DNA from: Acetobacteraceae bacterium
GTDB taxonomy: Bacteria > Pseudomonadota > Alphaproteobacteria > Acetobacterales > Acetobacteraceae
Reading direction: 5' to 3'
Assembly (NCBI GenBank): GCA_020848935.1
Contig: JADLHF010000123.1
Location: 1 to 34,710, forward strand
DNA length: 34,710 nt
How positions within the stretch are numbered: the stretch's first letter is position 1; each line of letters starts with the position of its first letter. The position numbers and the translations under genes were made by a program. Below the pieces are notes generated by a model, which saw only the letters and a program-made list of their open reading frames with translations, was not told the origin of the DNA and ran no database searches. Shown here in pieces: positions 23,152 to 31,217 of the stretch.

Positions 23152-25080
23152 CTATTCCGGTTGGACAATGCGATCCACCAGCACCTTGTTCACCTGCGGC
23201 CGGCTGCGCGCGCGCAGCCCGGCGATCACCGCGGCCTGCACATCGTCGGCCATCGCCGCCGTCAGCGCCTCGCGCACCTGGCCATAGCCCACCGGGTCGG
23301 CATCCGGCGTCGCCGGCAGGATCTCGGCCAGTACCGCCACCACGAACCCGTCGGCCGTCTCCACCATGGTCGGCTCGCCCTGCTTCAGCTCGAACAGCGG
23401 ATTGACCAGCTGCAACGGCACTTCGTCGCCCGGCTGCGCCCCGCGGCTGACCGGCGGCAGGCGCCGCGGCTTCAGGTCGGCGAGCGCCGCGGCATCCGCC
23501 AGGCTCTGCCCGCCCTTGATCGCCACCAGCATCGCCGCCGCCGCCGCCTCCTGGGTGCGGCGGATCTCCGCCTGCGTCCAGTCCGCCAGTACCTTGGCGG
23601 CCACCTCGGCATAGGGGCGCGGCGCCGGGGGCGCGATGTCCTCCACCACGAAGGCAAAGAAGCCCGACAGCACGCCGGGCTTGCGCGGTGCCTCGACCAG
23701 CCGCGGCGGCTCGCCGCGGGCGGCCTGGAACACCGCGGCAATCAGGGCATGGCGCAGGTCATCGCCACCGGGGATCGGGGCCGCCTCGCCCTGCCGGGTC
23801 ATGCCCTGCGCATCCAGCGTGCCGGACACCGCGGCCAGGCCGAGATCGGCGGGCAATTCGTCCAGCGGCACGCCGCCGGACAACAGGTCGTCCACCTTGT
23901 TGGCATGGTCGTACAGCAGGTCGGCGGCCCGGTCGGCCTGCAACTGCGCCACCAGCTGCGGCCGGACCTCATCGAAGCTCCGGGTGGACCCCGCCACCAC
24001 CTTGGTCACCCGCAGCACGTGCCAGCCCAGCGCGCTGCGCACCGGCCCCACCACCGCCTCCGGCGCCGCGGCAAAGATCGCCGCGGCCAGTTCGGGCGCC
24101 GGGATCTCGGAACGCCGCGCATCGCTCAGCGCCACCGGCGACGCGCCCTCGGCCTGCGCCGCCGCCTGCACCGCCGCCCAATCGCCATGTCCGCCGGCAA
24201 TCATCGCCCGCCAGGTCTCGGCCAGCTTTGCCGCCTTCGCCTCATCCTGGCTCAGCAGCACCTCCACGCTGCGCTTCTCCGGCTGGACGAACTCCGCCGC
24301 CCGCGCCTGATAGGCCGCGTGCAGCGCCGCGTCGTCCGGCACCACATCGGCGGCCAGCCGGTCGGGCGACAGCACCACCGCCTTGATGCGGCGGAATTCC
24401 GGGCTGGAGAAGCGGTCGATGTTGTTGGTGTACCAGCGCTCCAGCACCGCGGGCTCGGGCGCCGCCGGGGGGCGCACCGCGTCCAGCCGCAGTTCCACCA
24501 TCTCGGCCACGCGCTTCTCCTGCTGGAAGGCATAGACCAGCCTGGTCATCGTCTCCGGGCTCGCCGCCCCGGCGCGCGCCGCGGCCATCAACTGGCGCTG
24601 GCCGATATCGGTGCGCATCAGCGCCAGGAACCGCGCCTCGTTCAGCCCGTTGTTGCGCAGCACGTCCTCGAACTGGCGGCGATCGAACTTCCCGTCCGGC
24701 CCTGCGAACGCCTTGGTCTGCCACACCGCCTCGCGCAGCGCGTCGTCGGGCACCACCAGCCCCATGGCGGACACCGCCTCGGCCAGCGCCACCTGGGTGA
24801 TCAACCGCTCCAGCGCCTGCGCCGCCACGCTGCGCTTGATCTCCATCGTCGGCTCGGCCTGCCCGCCCAGCATCCGCGTCACCGAGCTGAGCTGGCGGCG
24901 ATAGGCCTCGCCCACCTCGTCCATCTCGATGCGCCGGTCACCCACCGTCGCCACCGCGGTATCGATGCTGCGCCGGGTGAACACGTCGCCCACGCCCCAC
25001 AGCACGAACCCGCCGATCAGCAGCAGGAAGAAGGCCTTCGCGGCCCAGGTGCCAAGGAAGGCGCGGAAGATGGAGATCAT
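23152..25080 (-). CDS. ppiD: PpiD/SurA-type periplasmic folding factor
   Basis: The 642-residue protein is anchored by one N-terminal transmembrane helix (about 12-32, WAAKAFFLLLIGGFVLWGVGDVF). It then has a SurA-N-like helical chaperone domain and a parvulin-like region around 240-370 (SVEVLLSQDEAKAAKLAE ... VGPVRSALGWHVLRVTKVV). A long C-terminal helical domain follows. It should act at the periplasmic face of the inner membrane on proteins leaving the Sec translocon. The parvulin core lacks several canonical catalytic residues, as in many PpiD proteins, so isomerase activity is uncertain. It is the first gene of the ppiD-trpE pair. Confidence 0.88.
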   Translation of the reverse strand: MISIFRAFLGTWAAKAFFLLLIGGFVLWGVGDVFTRRSIDTAVATVGDRRIEMDEVGEAYRRQLSSVTRMLGGQAEPTMEIKRSVAAQALERLITQVALAEAVSAMGLVVPDDALREAVWQTKAFAGPDGKFDRRQFEDVLRNNGLNEARFLALMRTDIGQRQLMAAARAGAASPETMTRLVYAFQQEKRVAEMVELRLDAVRPPAAPEPAVLERWYTNNIDRFSSPEFRRIKAVVLSPDRLAADVVPDDAALHAAYQARAAEFVQPEKRSVEVLLSQDEAKAAKLAETWRAMIAGGHGDWAAVQAAAQAEGASPVALSDARRSEIPAPELAAAIFAAAPEAVVGPVRSALGWHVLRVTKVVAGSTRSFDEVRPQLVAQLQADRAADLLYDHANKVDDLLSGGVPLDELPADLGLAAVSGTLDAQGMTRQGEAAPIPGGDDLRHALIAAVFQAARGEPPRLVEAPRKPGVLSGFFAFVVEDIAPPAPRPYAEVAAKVLADWTQAEIRRTQEAAAAAMLVAIKGGQSLADAAALADLKPRRLPPVSRGAQPGDEVPLQLVNPLFELKQGEPTMVETADGFVVAVLAEILPATPDADPVGYGQVREALTAAMADDVQAAVIAGLRARSRPQVNKVLVDRIVQPE

Positions 25081-25203
25081 CGGTACATCCCGGAAAACAG
25101 GCGCCCCTTGCCGGGGATCGCGCCCGCCCTATGGCAGATTGCCGGCGCGGCGGCAAAATTCCACCATGGGCAACCGCCCCAATGGCCCCCCCAACTGGCC
25201 GCC

Positions 25204-25890
25204 CTACTGGCCGCGGCCGCTGGCCATCACGTTCAGCGTGCGCAGCATGATGGCGGTGTCCGACGCCAGCCAGCCGCGGAAGCTGGCCAACCGCATGGCA
25301 TAGGCGGCATCCAAGCCGACCTTGCGCCGCACATCCTCCACGCTGCTGTCGTAGCCCTGCACCACCTGGGTCAACCCGGTCACGCCCGGGCGCAGGCCGG
25401 CGGTGCGGTCGGCGAAATACGGCACCGCCTGCTCCAACCGGCGGTACATCGCCGGGCGCTCCGGCCGGGGGCCCACCACCGCCATGTCGCCGCGCAGCAC
25501 GTTGATCAGCTGCGGCAGTTCGTCCAGCCGCGTGCGCCGGATGAAGGCGCCAACCCGGGTGATGCGCGGGTCGTGCCGCTGCGCCCACACCGCACCCGTC
25601 CCGCGCTCGGCATCGGCGCGCATCGAGCGGAACTTCAGGATCATGAACAGCTCGGTACGGTCGGTCAGCATCCGCCCCACCCGCAACTGGCGGTAGATCG
25701 CCGGTCCCGGGCTGTCCAGCCGGATCGCCAGCGCCACCAGCGGCCATAGCGGCGCGGTCAGCACCAGGCCGGCCAGCGCCACCACGATGTCCGTCACCCG
25801 CTTGGCCAGCAATACGCTGCGCGGAATGTACTCCAGCGCCAGGAACTGCTCGGCGGTCACGGCGGCGGCGCCGCGCTTGCGGTCGGACAT
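25204..25890 (-). CDS. Polyprenyl-phosphate sugar-phosphate transferase (bacterial sugar transferase family)
   Basis: The 228-residue protein is a small WcaJ/ExoY/SypR-type initiating transferase. It is expected to move a sugar phosphate from a nucleotide sugar onto undecaprenyl phosphate at the inner membrane, starting exopolysaccharide or O-antigen repeat synthesis. One hydrophobic re-entrant segment lies near 30-52 (VTDIVVALAGLVLTAPLWPLVALAI). The catalytic region shows LFMILKFRSMRADAE, then RRTRLDELPQLINVLRGDMAVVGPRPE. The ATG at 25890 has AGGA upstream, and the frame extending to 26109 overlaps the repeat array and is not coding. Four tandem sigma-54-like promoters lie about 130-210 bases upstream, and the LuxO-like activator gene lies just beyond. 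No other polysaccharide genes are in the window. Confidence 0.92.
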   Translation of the reverse strand: MSDRKRGAAAVTAEQFLALEYIPRSVLLAKRVTDIVVALAGLVLTAPLWPLVALAIRLDSPGPAIYRQLRVGRMLTDRTELFMILKFRSMRADAERGTGAVWAQRHDPRITRVGAFIRRTRLDELPQLINVLRGDMAVVGPRPERPAMYRRLEQAVPYFADRTAGLRPGVTGLTQVVQGYDSSVEDVRRKVGLDAAYAMRLASFRGWLASDTAIMLRTLNVMASGRGQ

Positions 25891-26019
25891 GGCGGGGTCC
25901 TGGACGGTTGGGAGCAACGTGGGCGGGAGCAACTGGGCGGATGCGGCTCGGTCATGCACGGCCTTGTGGCGCACTGGCCCAGGGAAACCGGATGGGCCAA
26001 AGCCACCTCCGCATGTCAT

Positions 26020-26102
26020 GCAATCGGCGTGCCGCAGCTCAGGCAATCGGCGTGCCGCAGCCCAGGCAATCGGCGTGCCGCAGCCCAGGCAATCGGCGCG
26101 CC
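26020..26102 (-). promoter_or_regulatory. Tandem array of four sigma-54 (-24/-12) promoter motifs
   Basis: A 23-bp unit repeats from 26020, 26043, 26066 and 26089. Read leftward, units 1-3 each contain GGCACG-CCGA-TTGC, which fits GGCACG-N4-TTGC with the required GG-N10-GC spacing. Unit 4 has one change (GGCGCG). The base before GG is C instead of the usual T. Predicted starts would be near 26008, 26031, 26054 and 26077, giving a leader of about 117 bases or more before the sugar transferase ATG at 25890. The LuxO-like sigma-54 activator gene ends at 26171. The sequence match is direct; promoter activity is inferred. Confidence 0.65.
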
Positions 26103-26137
26103 GCCGCACCGAAAAGCCGCCCGATCATGCCCAACCC

Positions 26138-26170
26138 GTTGCCGCCCCCTCCACTCCCCTGCCCGCCCGC

Positions 26171-26186
<16 letters not shown>
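26138..26186. promoter_or_regulatory. Spaced inverted repeat upstream of the sigma-54 array
   Basis: GTTGCCG (26138-26144) and CGGCAAC (26180-26186) form a perfect 7-bp inverted repeat with centres 42 bp apart, about four helical turns. They lie 36-100 bp upstream of the promoter array, where an activator could bind. The right arm is within the last codons of the response regulator gene. The role is speculative. Confidence 0.25.
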
Positions 26187-27714
<1,528 letters not shown>

Positions 27715-27718
<4 letters not shown>

Positions 27719-27747
27719 GGCGCGATATCCCGCGCTGGCGGGGTCAT
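27715..27747 (-). CDS. Possible 10-codon coupling ORF in the repeat array
   Basis: ATG at 27747 opens a 10-codon frame (MTPPARDIAP). Its TGA at 27715-27717 overlaps the ATG of the sigma-54 regulator as ATGA. Its own ATG overlaps the stop of the preceding 40-codon frame in the same way. It may serve only to pass ribosomes on by reinitiation; no function for the peptide is implied. Confidence 0.3.
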
Positions 27748-27865
27748 GGCGCGGTGACCCGCGCTGGCGGGTTCATGGCGCGGTGACCCGCGCTGGGGAC
27801 ATTCATGGCGCGGTGACCCGCGCTGGGGACATTCATGGCGCGGTGACCCGCGCTGGCGACATTCA
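27715..27865. repeat. 29-30 bp tandem repeats with an ATGA in every unit
   Basis: Units begin TCATGGCGCGGTGACCCGCG at 27715, 27744, 27773, 27803, 27833 and (partial) 27863. The first two periods are 29 bp and the rest 30 bp. On the leftward coding strand every unit carries GCGCCATGA, where a TGA stop and an ATG start overlap. The last unit supplies the HPt stop and the first supplies the regulator start, so the array fills the whole gap between the two genes. Confidence 0.9.
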
Positions 27866-27866
27866 T
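27744..27866 (-). CDS. Possible 40-codon repeat-encoded coupling ORF
   Basis: ATG at 27866 overlaps the HPt stop (ATGA). It opens a 40-residue frame made of the decapeptide MNVPSAGHRA repeated about three times with small changes and ending NPPARVTAP. Its TGA at 27744-27746 again overlaps an ATG. Codons follow from the 30-bp unit length. It could be a real repetitive micropeptide or simply a translational bridge between the HPt and regulator genes. Confidence 0.3.
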   Translation of the reverse strand: MNVASAGHRAMNVPSAGHRAMNVPSAGHRAMNPPARVTAP

Positions 27867-28231
27867 GGCGCGGCACCGCGCGGCGGCAGGGCGGCGTGGC
27901 GCGCCAGGAAGGCATCCAGGTCGCCCAGCGCGTCGCGCGCCACCGCCTCGATCTCCGCCAGCATCTCCTCCATCCGCGCATCCGGCGCCAGACCGCCTTG
28001 CGCCATGACGCGGCGGCATGCCTGTTCCAGCAGCCCCGCCCCCACCGCGCCGGCGGCCCCGGCCAGGCCATGCGCGGCACGGCGGAACCCCGCCGGATCG
28101 GCCGCCCGCGCCGCCTCCCCCAGCGCCCCGGACAGGCGCTGCACATCGGTGCGAAACACCGTCAGCACCAGCCGCAGATCCTCCGCCGACAGGTCCTCGG
28201 CCAGTTGCGCTGCGAACCCCAGATCGCCCAT
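27863..28231 (-). CDS. Stand-alone HPt phosphotransfer protein (LuxU-like)
   Basis: The 122-residue helical protein carries the HPt motif AHGLAGAAGAVGA with His54 at the phospho-acceptor position. The usual Lys four residues on is replaced by Ala. It should relay phosphoryl groups from a hybrid kinase receiver to the response regulator encoded immediately downstream. The ATG at 28231 is preceded by GGAAGGA with 5-base spacing; the frame continues upstream to 28306 without a better start. An HPt gene directly before a LuxO-like regulator mirrors the luxU-luxO pairing of Vibrio, in the opposite gene order. The source kinase is not adjacent. Confidence 0.85.
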   Translation of the reverse strand: MGDLGFAAQLAEDLSAEDLRLVLTVFRTDVQRLSGALGEAARAADPAGFRRAAHGLAGAAGAVGAGLLEQACRRVMAQGGLAPDARMEEMLAEIEAVARDALGDLDAFLARHAALPPRGAAP

Positions 28232-28352
28232 CCGGTCCTTCCGTTGGCTTGCCGCTCCCTGCCCCAGGGGCCGCTCCGTGACGCATCCCGTTGGGGTGCC
28301 CCACACTGCGCATCAGGGTCGCGCAGGTCGGGCTGCCAGCGCAAGCGGCACC

Positions 28353-28387
28353 AAAAAAGACCCGGATGGCCATCGGCCACCCGGGTC
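28353..28387 (-). terminator. Rho-independent terminator after the STAS gene
   Basis: The hairpin GACCCGG-A-TGGCC (28359-28371) / GGCCA-C-CCGGGTC has a three-base loop and one mismatch. Leftward, it is followed by six T residues (A-run at 28353-28358 on the plus strand). It should end the STAS transcript about 70 bases past its stop and insulate the HPt-regulator pair. Confidence 0.85.
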
Positions 28388-28457
28388 GCTCAAATAAGTC
28401 CCGGCTGAATGGCGGGCCACCGGAAATGGCAACCCGTTTAAATACTTAGCAAAACCG

Positions 28458-28814
28458 TCAACGTGCCCAGGCGGACCCGGGCAGGGAAAAAAAGCTCCGC
28501 CGGCCTCCGGCAACATCGATACCCAGCGCCGTCGTCAGGCCGAGATGGCGCAGCATGGCCAGTGGCTGGCCGGATACGCCGGCCAGGCTCAGCCGGCGGC
28601 CGCGGGCGGCCAGCCGCTTGAAAAGGAAGGACAGCGCCCCGATCCCGGAGCCATCGATAAACGTCACGTGGGAAAGATCGATAACCACTTCACGGGCCTC
28701 CACCGCGGCCAGGGCGGCCAGGCTGTCCCGCATCCCACGGCTCGCCTCGCTGTCCAGCCCGCCGCGCAAATGCAAACGCACCCGGCCCGGCTCGCTGTGA
28801 ATTCGTTCGAACAT
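28458..28814 (-). CDS. Single STAS-domain protein (anti-sigma factor antagonist-like)
   Basis: The 118-residue protein is one STAS domain of the SpoIIAA/RsbV/SypA type. The core VVIDLSHVTFIDGSGIGALSFLFKRL carries Ser56 at the usual phosphorylation site, and SGQPLAMLRHLGL forms the last helix. Such proteins switch partner binding by phosphorylation from an anti-sigma/HPK-like kinase. The ATG at 28814 has GGAG six bases upstream; the longer frame to 28871 overlaps the promoter. A sigma-54 promoter match lies 50 bases upstream and a strong terminator follows, so it is a single-gene transcript. In V. fischeri the STAS protein SypA belongs to a sigma-54-controlled polysaccharide locus, which fits the neighbours here. 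No cognate kinase or phosphatase gene is visible. Confidence 0.88.
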   Translation of the reverse strand: MFERIHSEPGRVRLHLRGGLDSEASRGMRDSLAALAAVEAREVVIDLSHVTFIDGSGIGALSFLFKRLAARGRRLSLAGVSGQPLAMLRHLGLTTALGIDVAGGRRSFFSLPGSAWAR

Positions 28815-28864
28815 CAAACGCTCCAACTCCTTCGGCCCGGCAGTGCCGCGCCTGAACGGTGTGG

Positions 28865-28880
28865 TGCACATCCCGTGCCA
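28865..28880 (-). promoter_or_regulatory. Sigma-54 promoter of the STAS gene
   Basis: Leftward sequence TGGCACGGGATGTGCA matches the sigma-54 consensus TGGCACG-N4-TTGCA at all but one position (GTGC for TTGC) with exact GG-N10-GC spacing. The predicted start is near 28854, giving a 40-base leader to the ATG at 28814. Confidence 0.7.
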
Positions 28881-28957
28881 ACTCCGTCACCCCCGCCGCA
28901 TGATCGCAACGCCCGTCCAAACCGCCCAAACCGTCAGCGCGGCAGGGGTTCGTGACA

Positions 28958-28992
28958 TTTGCAAAGCGCGACTTCGCATTTTGCAACGCAAA
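28958..28992. promoter_or_regulatory. TTTGC/GCAAA operator-like repeats upstream of the STAS promoter
   Basis: A perfect palindrome TTTGCAAA (28958-28965) is followed by TTTGC-AAC-GCAAA (28980-28992), with dyad centres about 22-25 bp apart, roughly two helical turns. A further GCAAATTGC lies at 29028-29036. They sit about 80-160 bp upstream of the -24 element, the normal place for enhancer sites of a sigma-54 activator. They resemble, but do not equal, the LuxO site TTGCA-N3-TGCAA. Confidence 0.4.
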
Positions 28993-29083
28993 TCGCATTT
29001 TCCTGCCCGCATCCCCGCCATCGCGGTGCAAATTGCGACATCAACCCGTGCGCGCCAACGATCCTGTCACGCCGTCACGGCCG

Positions 29084-29332
29084 TTACAGCTTGAATTGCA
29101 CATCCGCGTCGCCGCCCGCCCGCGGCTGCGTTGCCGTTTCCAGCGCGGCCACCCGGCGCGCCCACATCACCAGGATCTCGGCCAGCGCCTGCAAATCCAC
29201 CCGGTACATGTCCTCCAGGTCGTCGTATTCGCCGCGGGAAATGCGAAACGCCAGTTCCGCCGCCGCATCGCGCATCTGCTGGCTCGTCGGCGTGCCCGAC
29301 AGGTTCTCCAGCACCGAAATCGGAATCACCAT
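29084..29332 (-). CDS. Unknown conserved-looking 82-residue protein
   Basis: The product is small and acidic-amphipathic with no signal peptide or membrane segment. It has a central helix pair (MRDAAAELAFRISRGEYDDLEDMYRVDLQALAEILVMWARRVAALE) and a polar tail ending DVQFKL. I do not recognise a family. The ATG at 29332 has GGAG seven bases upstream. The frame is open further to 29554, but that part is Arg-rich, lacks a ribosome site and spans a strong palindrome, so I exclude it. A full sigma-54 consensus lies about 250 bases upstream, making this a candidate member of the local sigma-54 regulon. Codon use matches the neighbours. Confidence 0.6.
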   Translation of the reverse strand: MVIPISVLENLSGTPTSQQMRDAAAELAFRISRGEYDDLEDMYRVDLQALAEILVMWARRVAALETATQPRAGGDADVQFKL

Positions 29333-29461
29333 CTCAAAACTCCGCTGGCGCGCCGCGGATCGCAACGGACCAGGGACGGAACCCAATGGCTGAAACCACC
29401 GGGCACCACCGCGGACCGCGGCCGGGCAAACGCCGCCACCACGTGGATCAAATAGGCCGAT

Positions 29462-29488
29462 CGCCGGATTGCTGCGTGCAATCCGGCG
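29462..29488. promoter_or_regulatory. Perfect 11-bp inverted repeat containing a LuxO-like box
   Basis: CGCCGGATTGC (29462-29472) and GCAATCCGGCG (29478-29488) are perfect arms around TGCGT. The centre reads TTGCT-GCG-TGCAA, one base from the Vibrio LuxO site TTGCA-N3-TGCAA. It lies in the leader of the transcript predicted from the sigma-54 promoter at 29596-29611. It is not followed by a T-run in either direction. It may be a protein-binding site or an RNA stem-loop. Confidence 0.5.
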
Positions 29489-29595
29489 GGTATCAAAACA
29501 ACGCGCTTCGCCGCCTCGAACGACGGCGTGCCTGCGGGTCCGCGTCCGGCGCACGACGCACCGCCCGCAGTCAGCCTCCGCAACGCGCCCGGTTA

Positions 29596-29611
29596 TGCAA
29601 CCGATGTGCCA
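29596..29611 (-). promoter_or_regulatory. Sigma-54 promoter with full consensus
   Basis: Leftward TGGCACATCGGTTGCA matches TGGCAC-N5-TTGCA at every consensus base with GG-N10-GC spacing. The predicted start is near 29585, giving a leader of about 250 bases before the ATG at 29332. The stretch 29333-29595 holds the palindrome at 29462-29488 and no convincing gene. Confidence 0.75.
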
Positions 29612-29621
29612 GACCGGCGCC

Positions 29622-29996
29622 TCAGCGCGTATCGGTATGGAACGTCTTGGCCACGACCTTCCAGGCCCCGTCGATCTTCGCCAGCGACAGGTAGTCGGTG
29701 AAATAGCGCGGCGGAATCTGGCAATGCACCTTGGCGAAGGCGGTCGTCGGCCCCGCGCGGTCGATCGTCACCACCCAATCCTTCCGCTCGAGGTTCTGCG
29801 CCTTGGCCGAGGGGCGCGACTTGACGCCGTCCAGCCATTTCCCGCGCGGCAGCACGGCCAGGCTGCCGTCGGCACCGACGCTGCGCAGGTCGGCGGTCTC
29901 GTGGAAGGCCGCGGCGAGCTTGCCGGCGTCCCCTTCGTACAACCCGTCGAAATAGGTCTGCAGCACGGTCTCGATCTGCTTGATATCGTCGGACAT
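29622..29996 (-). CDS. NTF2-like (putative lumazine-binding type) protein
   Basis: The 124-residue protein has the SnoaL/NTF2 fold pattern. An N-terminal helix pair (IKQIETVLQTYFDGLYEGDAGKLAAAFHETADLRSV) is followed by beta strands ending in YFTDYLSLAKIDGAWKVVAKTFHTD. It fits the putative lumazine-binding domain family, whose members are small cytoplasmic proteins of mostly unknown role. AGAGGAGA before the ATG at 29996 fixes the start. It is 74 bp downstream of the arsenite transporter gene on the same strand and could share its transcript. No catalytic residues can be assigned with confidence. Confidence 0.8.
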   Translation of the reverse strand: MSDDIKQIETVLQTYFDGLYEGDAGKLAAAFHETADLRSVGADGSLAVLPRGKWLDGVKSRPSAKAQNLERKDWVVTIDRAGPTTAFAKVHCQIPPRYFTDYLSLAKIDGAWKVVAKTFHTDTR

Positions 29997-30070
29997 GGAA
30001 GTCTCCTCTGGGGGGGCGGCACGGTAGCGCGCGCCAGCCGGTACGTCACCTGCCCCCGCGCCGGCCGCCC

Positions 30071-31111
30071 TCACCTGTTTGCGGCGAACCACCCCCGCGT
30101 GCGGTTGGCGAAGGCCACCAGCGACAGCATCACCGGCACCTCCACCAGCACGCCCACCACGGTCACCAGTGCGGCACCCGAATCCAGGCCGAAAAGCCCG
30201 ATCGCCACGGCCACCGCCAGCTCGAAGAAGTTCGACGTGCCGATCAGCGCGCAGGGCGCCGCCACATCGTAGGGCACCCGCCACGCCCAGGCCGCCCAAT
30301 AGGCCAGTGCGAAGATGCCGTAGCTCTGGATCACCAGCGGCACCGCGATCAACCCGATCAGCGCCGGCTGGTCCAGGATCACCCGCCCCTGGAAGCCGAA
30401 CAGCACCACCACCGTCGCCAGCAGCCCCAGCACCGACAGCGGCTTGATCCGCCCGGTGAACGCCGACACCGCCGCCTCCCGCGCCGCCGCCCCGGCAATG
30501 GCCGCGGTCAGCCACATCCGCGTGGCCGTGCCGGCCGCCAGCGGGATCACCACGTACAGCACCACCGACAGCAGCAGCGTCTCCCACGGCACCACCAGGT
30601 CCGTCACCCCCAGCAGCAGCGCCACGATCGGCGCGAAGGCGAACACCATGATGATGTCGTTCACCGAAACCTGCACCAGCGTGTAGTTCGGATCGCCCCG
30701 GGTCAGCTGCGACCACACGAACACCATCGCGGTGCACGGCGCCGCGCCCAGCAGGATCAGCCCGGCGATGTACTGCCCGGCATTGGCCGGGTCGATCAGG
30801 TCGGCGAACAGGTATTCGAAGAACAGCACGCCCAGCCCGGCCATGGTGAACGGCTTGACCAGCCAGTTCACCACCACCGTGATCACCAGCCCCTTCGGCC
30901 GCTCGTGCACCCGGCGCAGGCTGGTGAAGTCCACCGCCACCATCATCGGGTACACCATGAACCAGATCAGCAACGCGACGATGAAGTTCACCGAGCCGTA
31001 CTCGACGGTGGCCAACGCCTGGAACACCCCCGGCACCAGGTTGCCCAGCACGATGCCGGCAAGGATGCACAGCGCCACCCATACCGACAGATAGCGTTCG
31101 AAGGCGGACAT
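30071..31111 (-). CDS. ACR3-family arsenite efflux transporter
   Basis: The 346-residue membrane protein has about ten hydrophobic helices and the ACR3 signature [28 protein letters not shown], whose Cys is needed for arsenite transport. [21 protein letters not shown] and a C-terminal [18 protein letters not shown] follow. It should export As(III) in exchange for protons. The ATG at 31111 is preceded by AGGAG; the longer frame to 31300 overlaps the divergent gene and is not coding. No arsR or arsC neighbour is present, so it is a solitary transporter. It is divergent from the RraA-family gene. Confidence 0.92.
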   Translation of the reverse strand: MSAFERYLSVWVALCILAGIVLGNLVPGVFQALATVEYGSVNFIVALLIWFMVYPMMVAVDFTSLRRVHERPKGLVITVVVNWLVKPFTMAGLGVLFFEYLFADLIDPANAGQYIAGLILLGAAPCTAMVFVWSQLTRGDPNYTLVQVSVNDIIMVFAFAPIVALLLGVTDLVVPWETLLLSVVLYVVIPLAAGTATRMWLTAAIAGAAAREAAVSAFTGRIKPLSVLGLLATVVVLFGFQGRVILDQPALIGLIAVPLVIQSYGIFALAYWAAWAWRVPYDVAAPCALIGTSNFFELAVAVAIGLFGLDSGAALVTVVGVLVEVPVMLSLVAFANRTRGWFAANR

Positions 31112-31217
31112 CACGGCTCCTGTGCGGCTGGCCCCGTTCCGGCGCTTCCGGTTCGGGCGGTATGGGCATCGGCGGCGCGGCACGCCATGCTGCGCCCACC
31201 ACCAAGGGGAACCTGCC

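Noticed and set aside
25891-26109. N-terminal extension of the sugar transferase across the 23-bp repeats
   Set aside because: The extension is repeat-encoded (Cys/Arg-rich) and lacks family similarity, while the ATG at 25890 has a ribosome site and gives the normal family length.
28449-28467. Sigma-54 motif GGCACG...TTGCT at the end of the STAS gene
   Set aside because: The boxes are separated by nine bases instead of four, which breaks the GG-N10-GC rule.
29462-29488. Palindrome as a Rho-independent terminator
   Set aside because: Neither strand has a T-run after the stem.
29333-29554. Extension of the 82-residue protein to 156 residues
   Set aside because: The extra part is Arg-rich, has no ribosome site at its start, and crosses a perfect palindrome; the ATG at 29332 has a proper Shine-Dalgarno.
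31179-31193. Sigma-54 motif GGCACG...TGC before rraA
   Set aside because: Spacing is GG-N11-GC and the TTGC element is absent.
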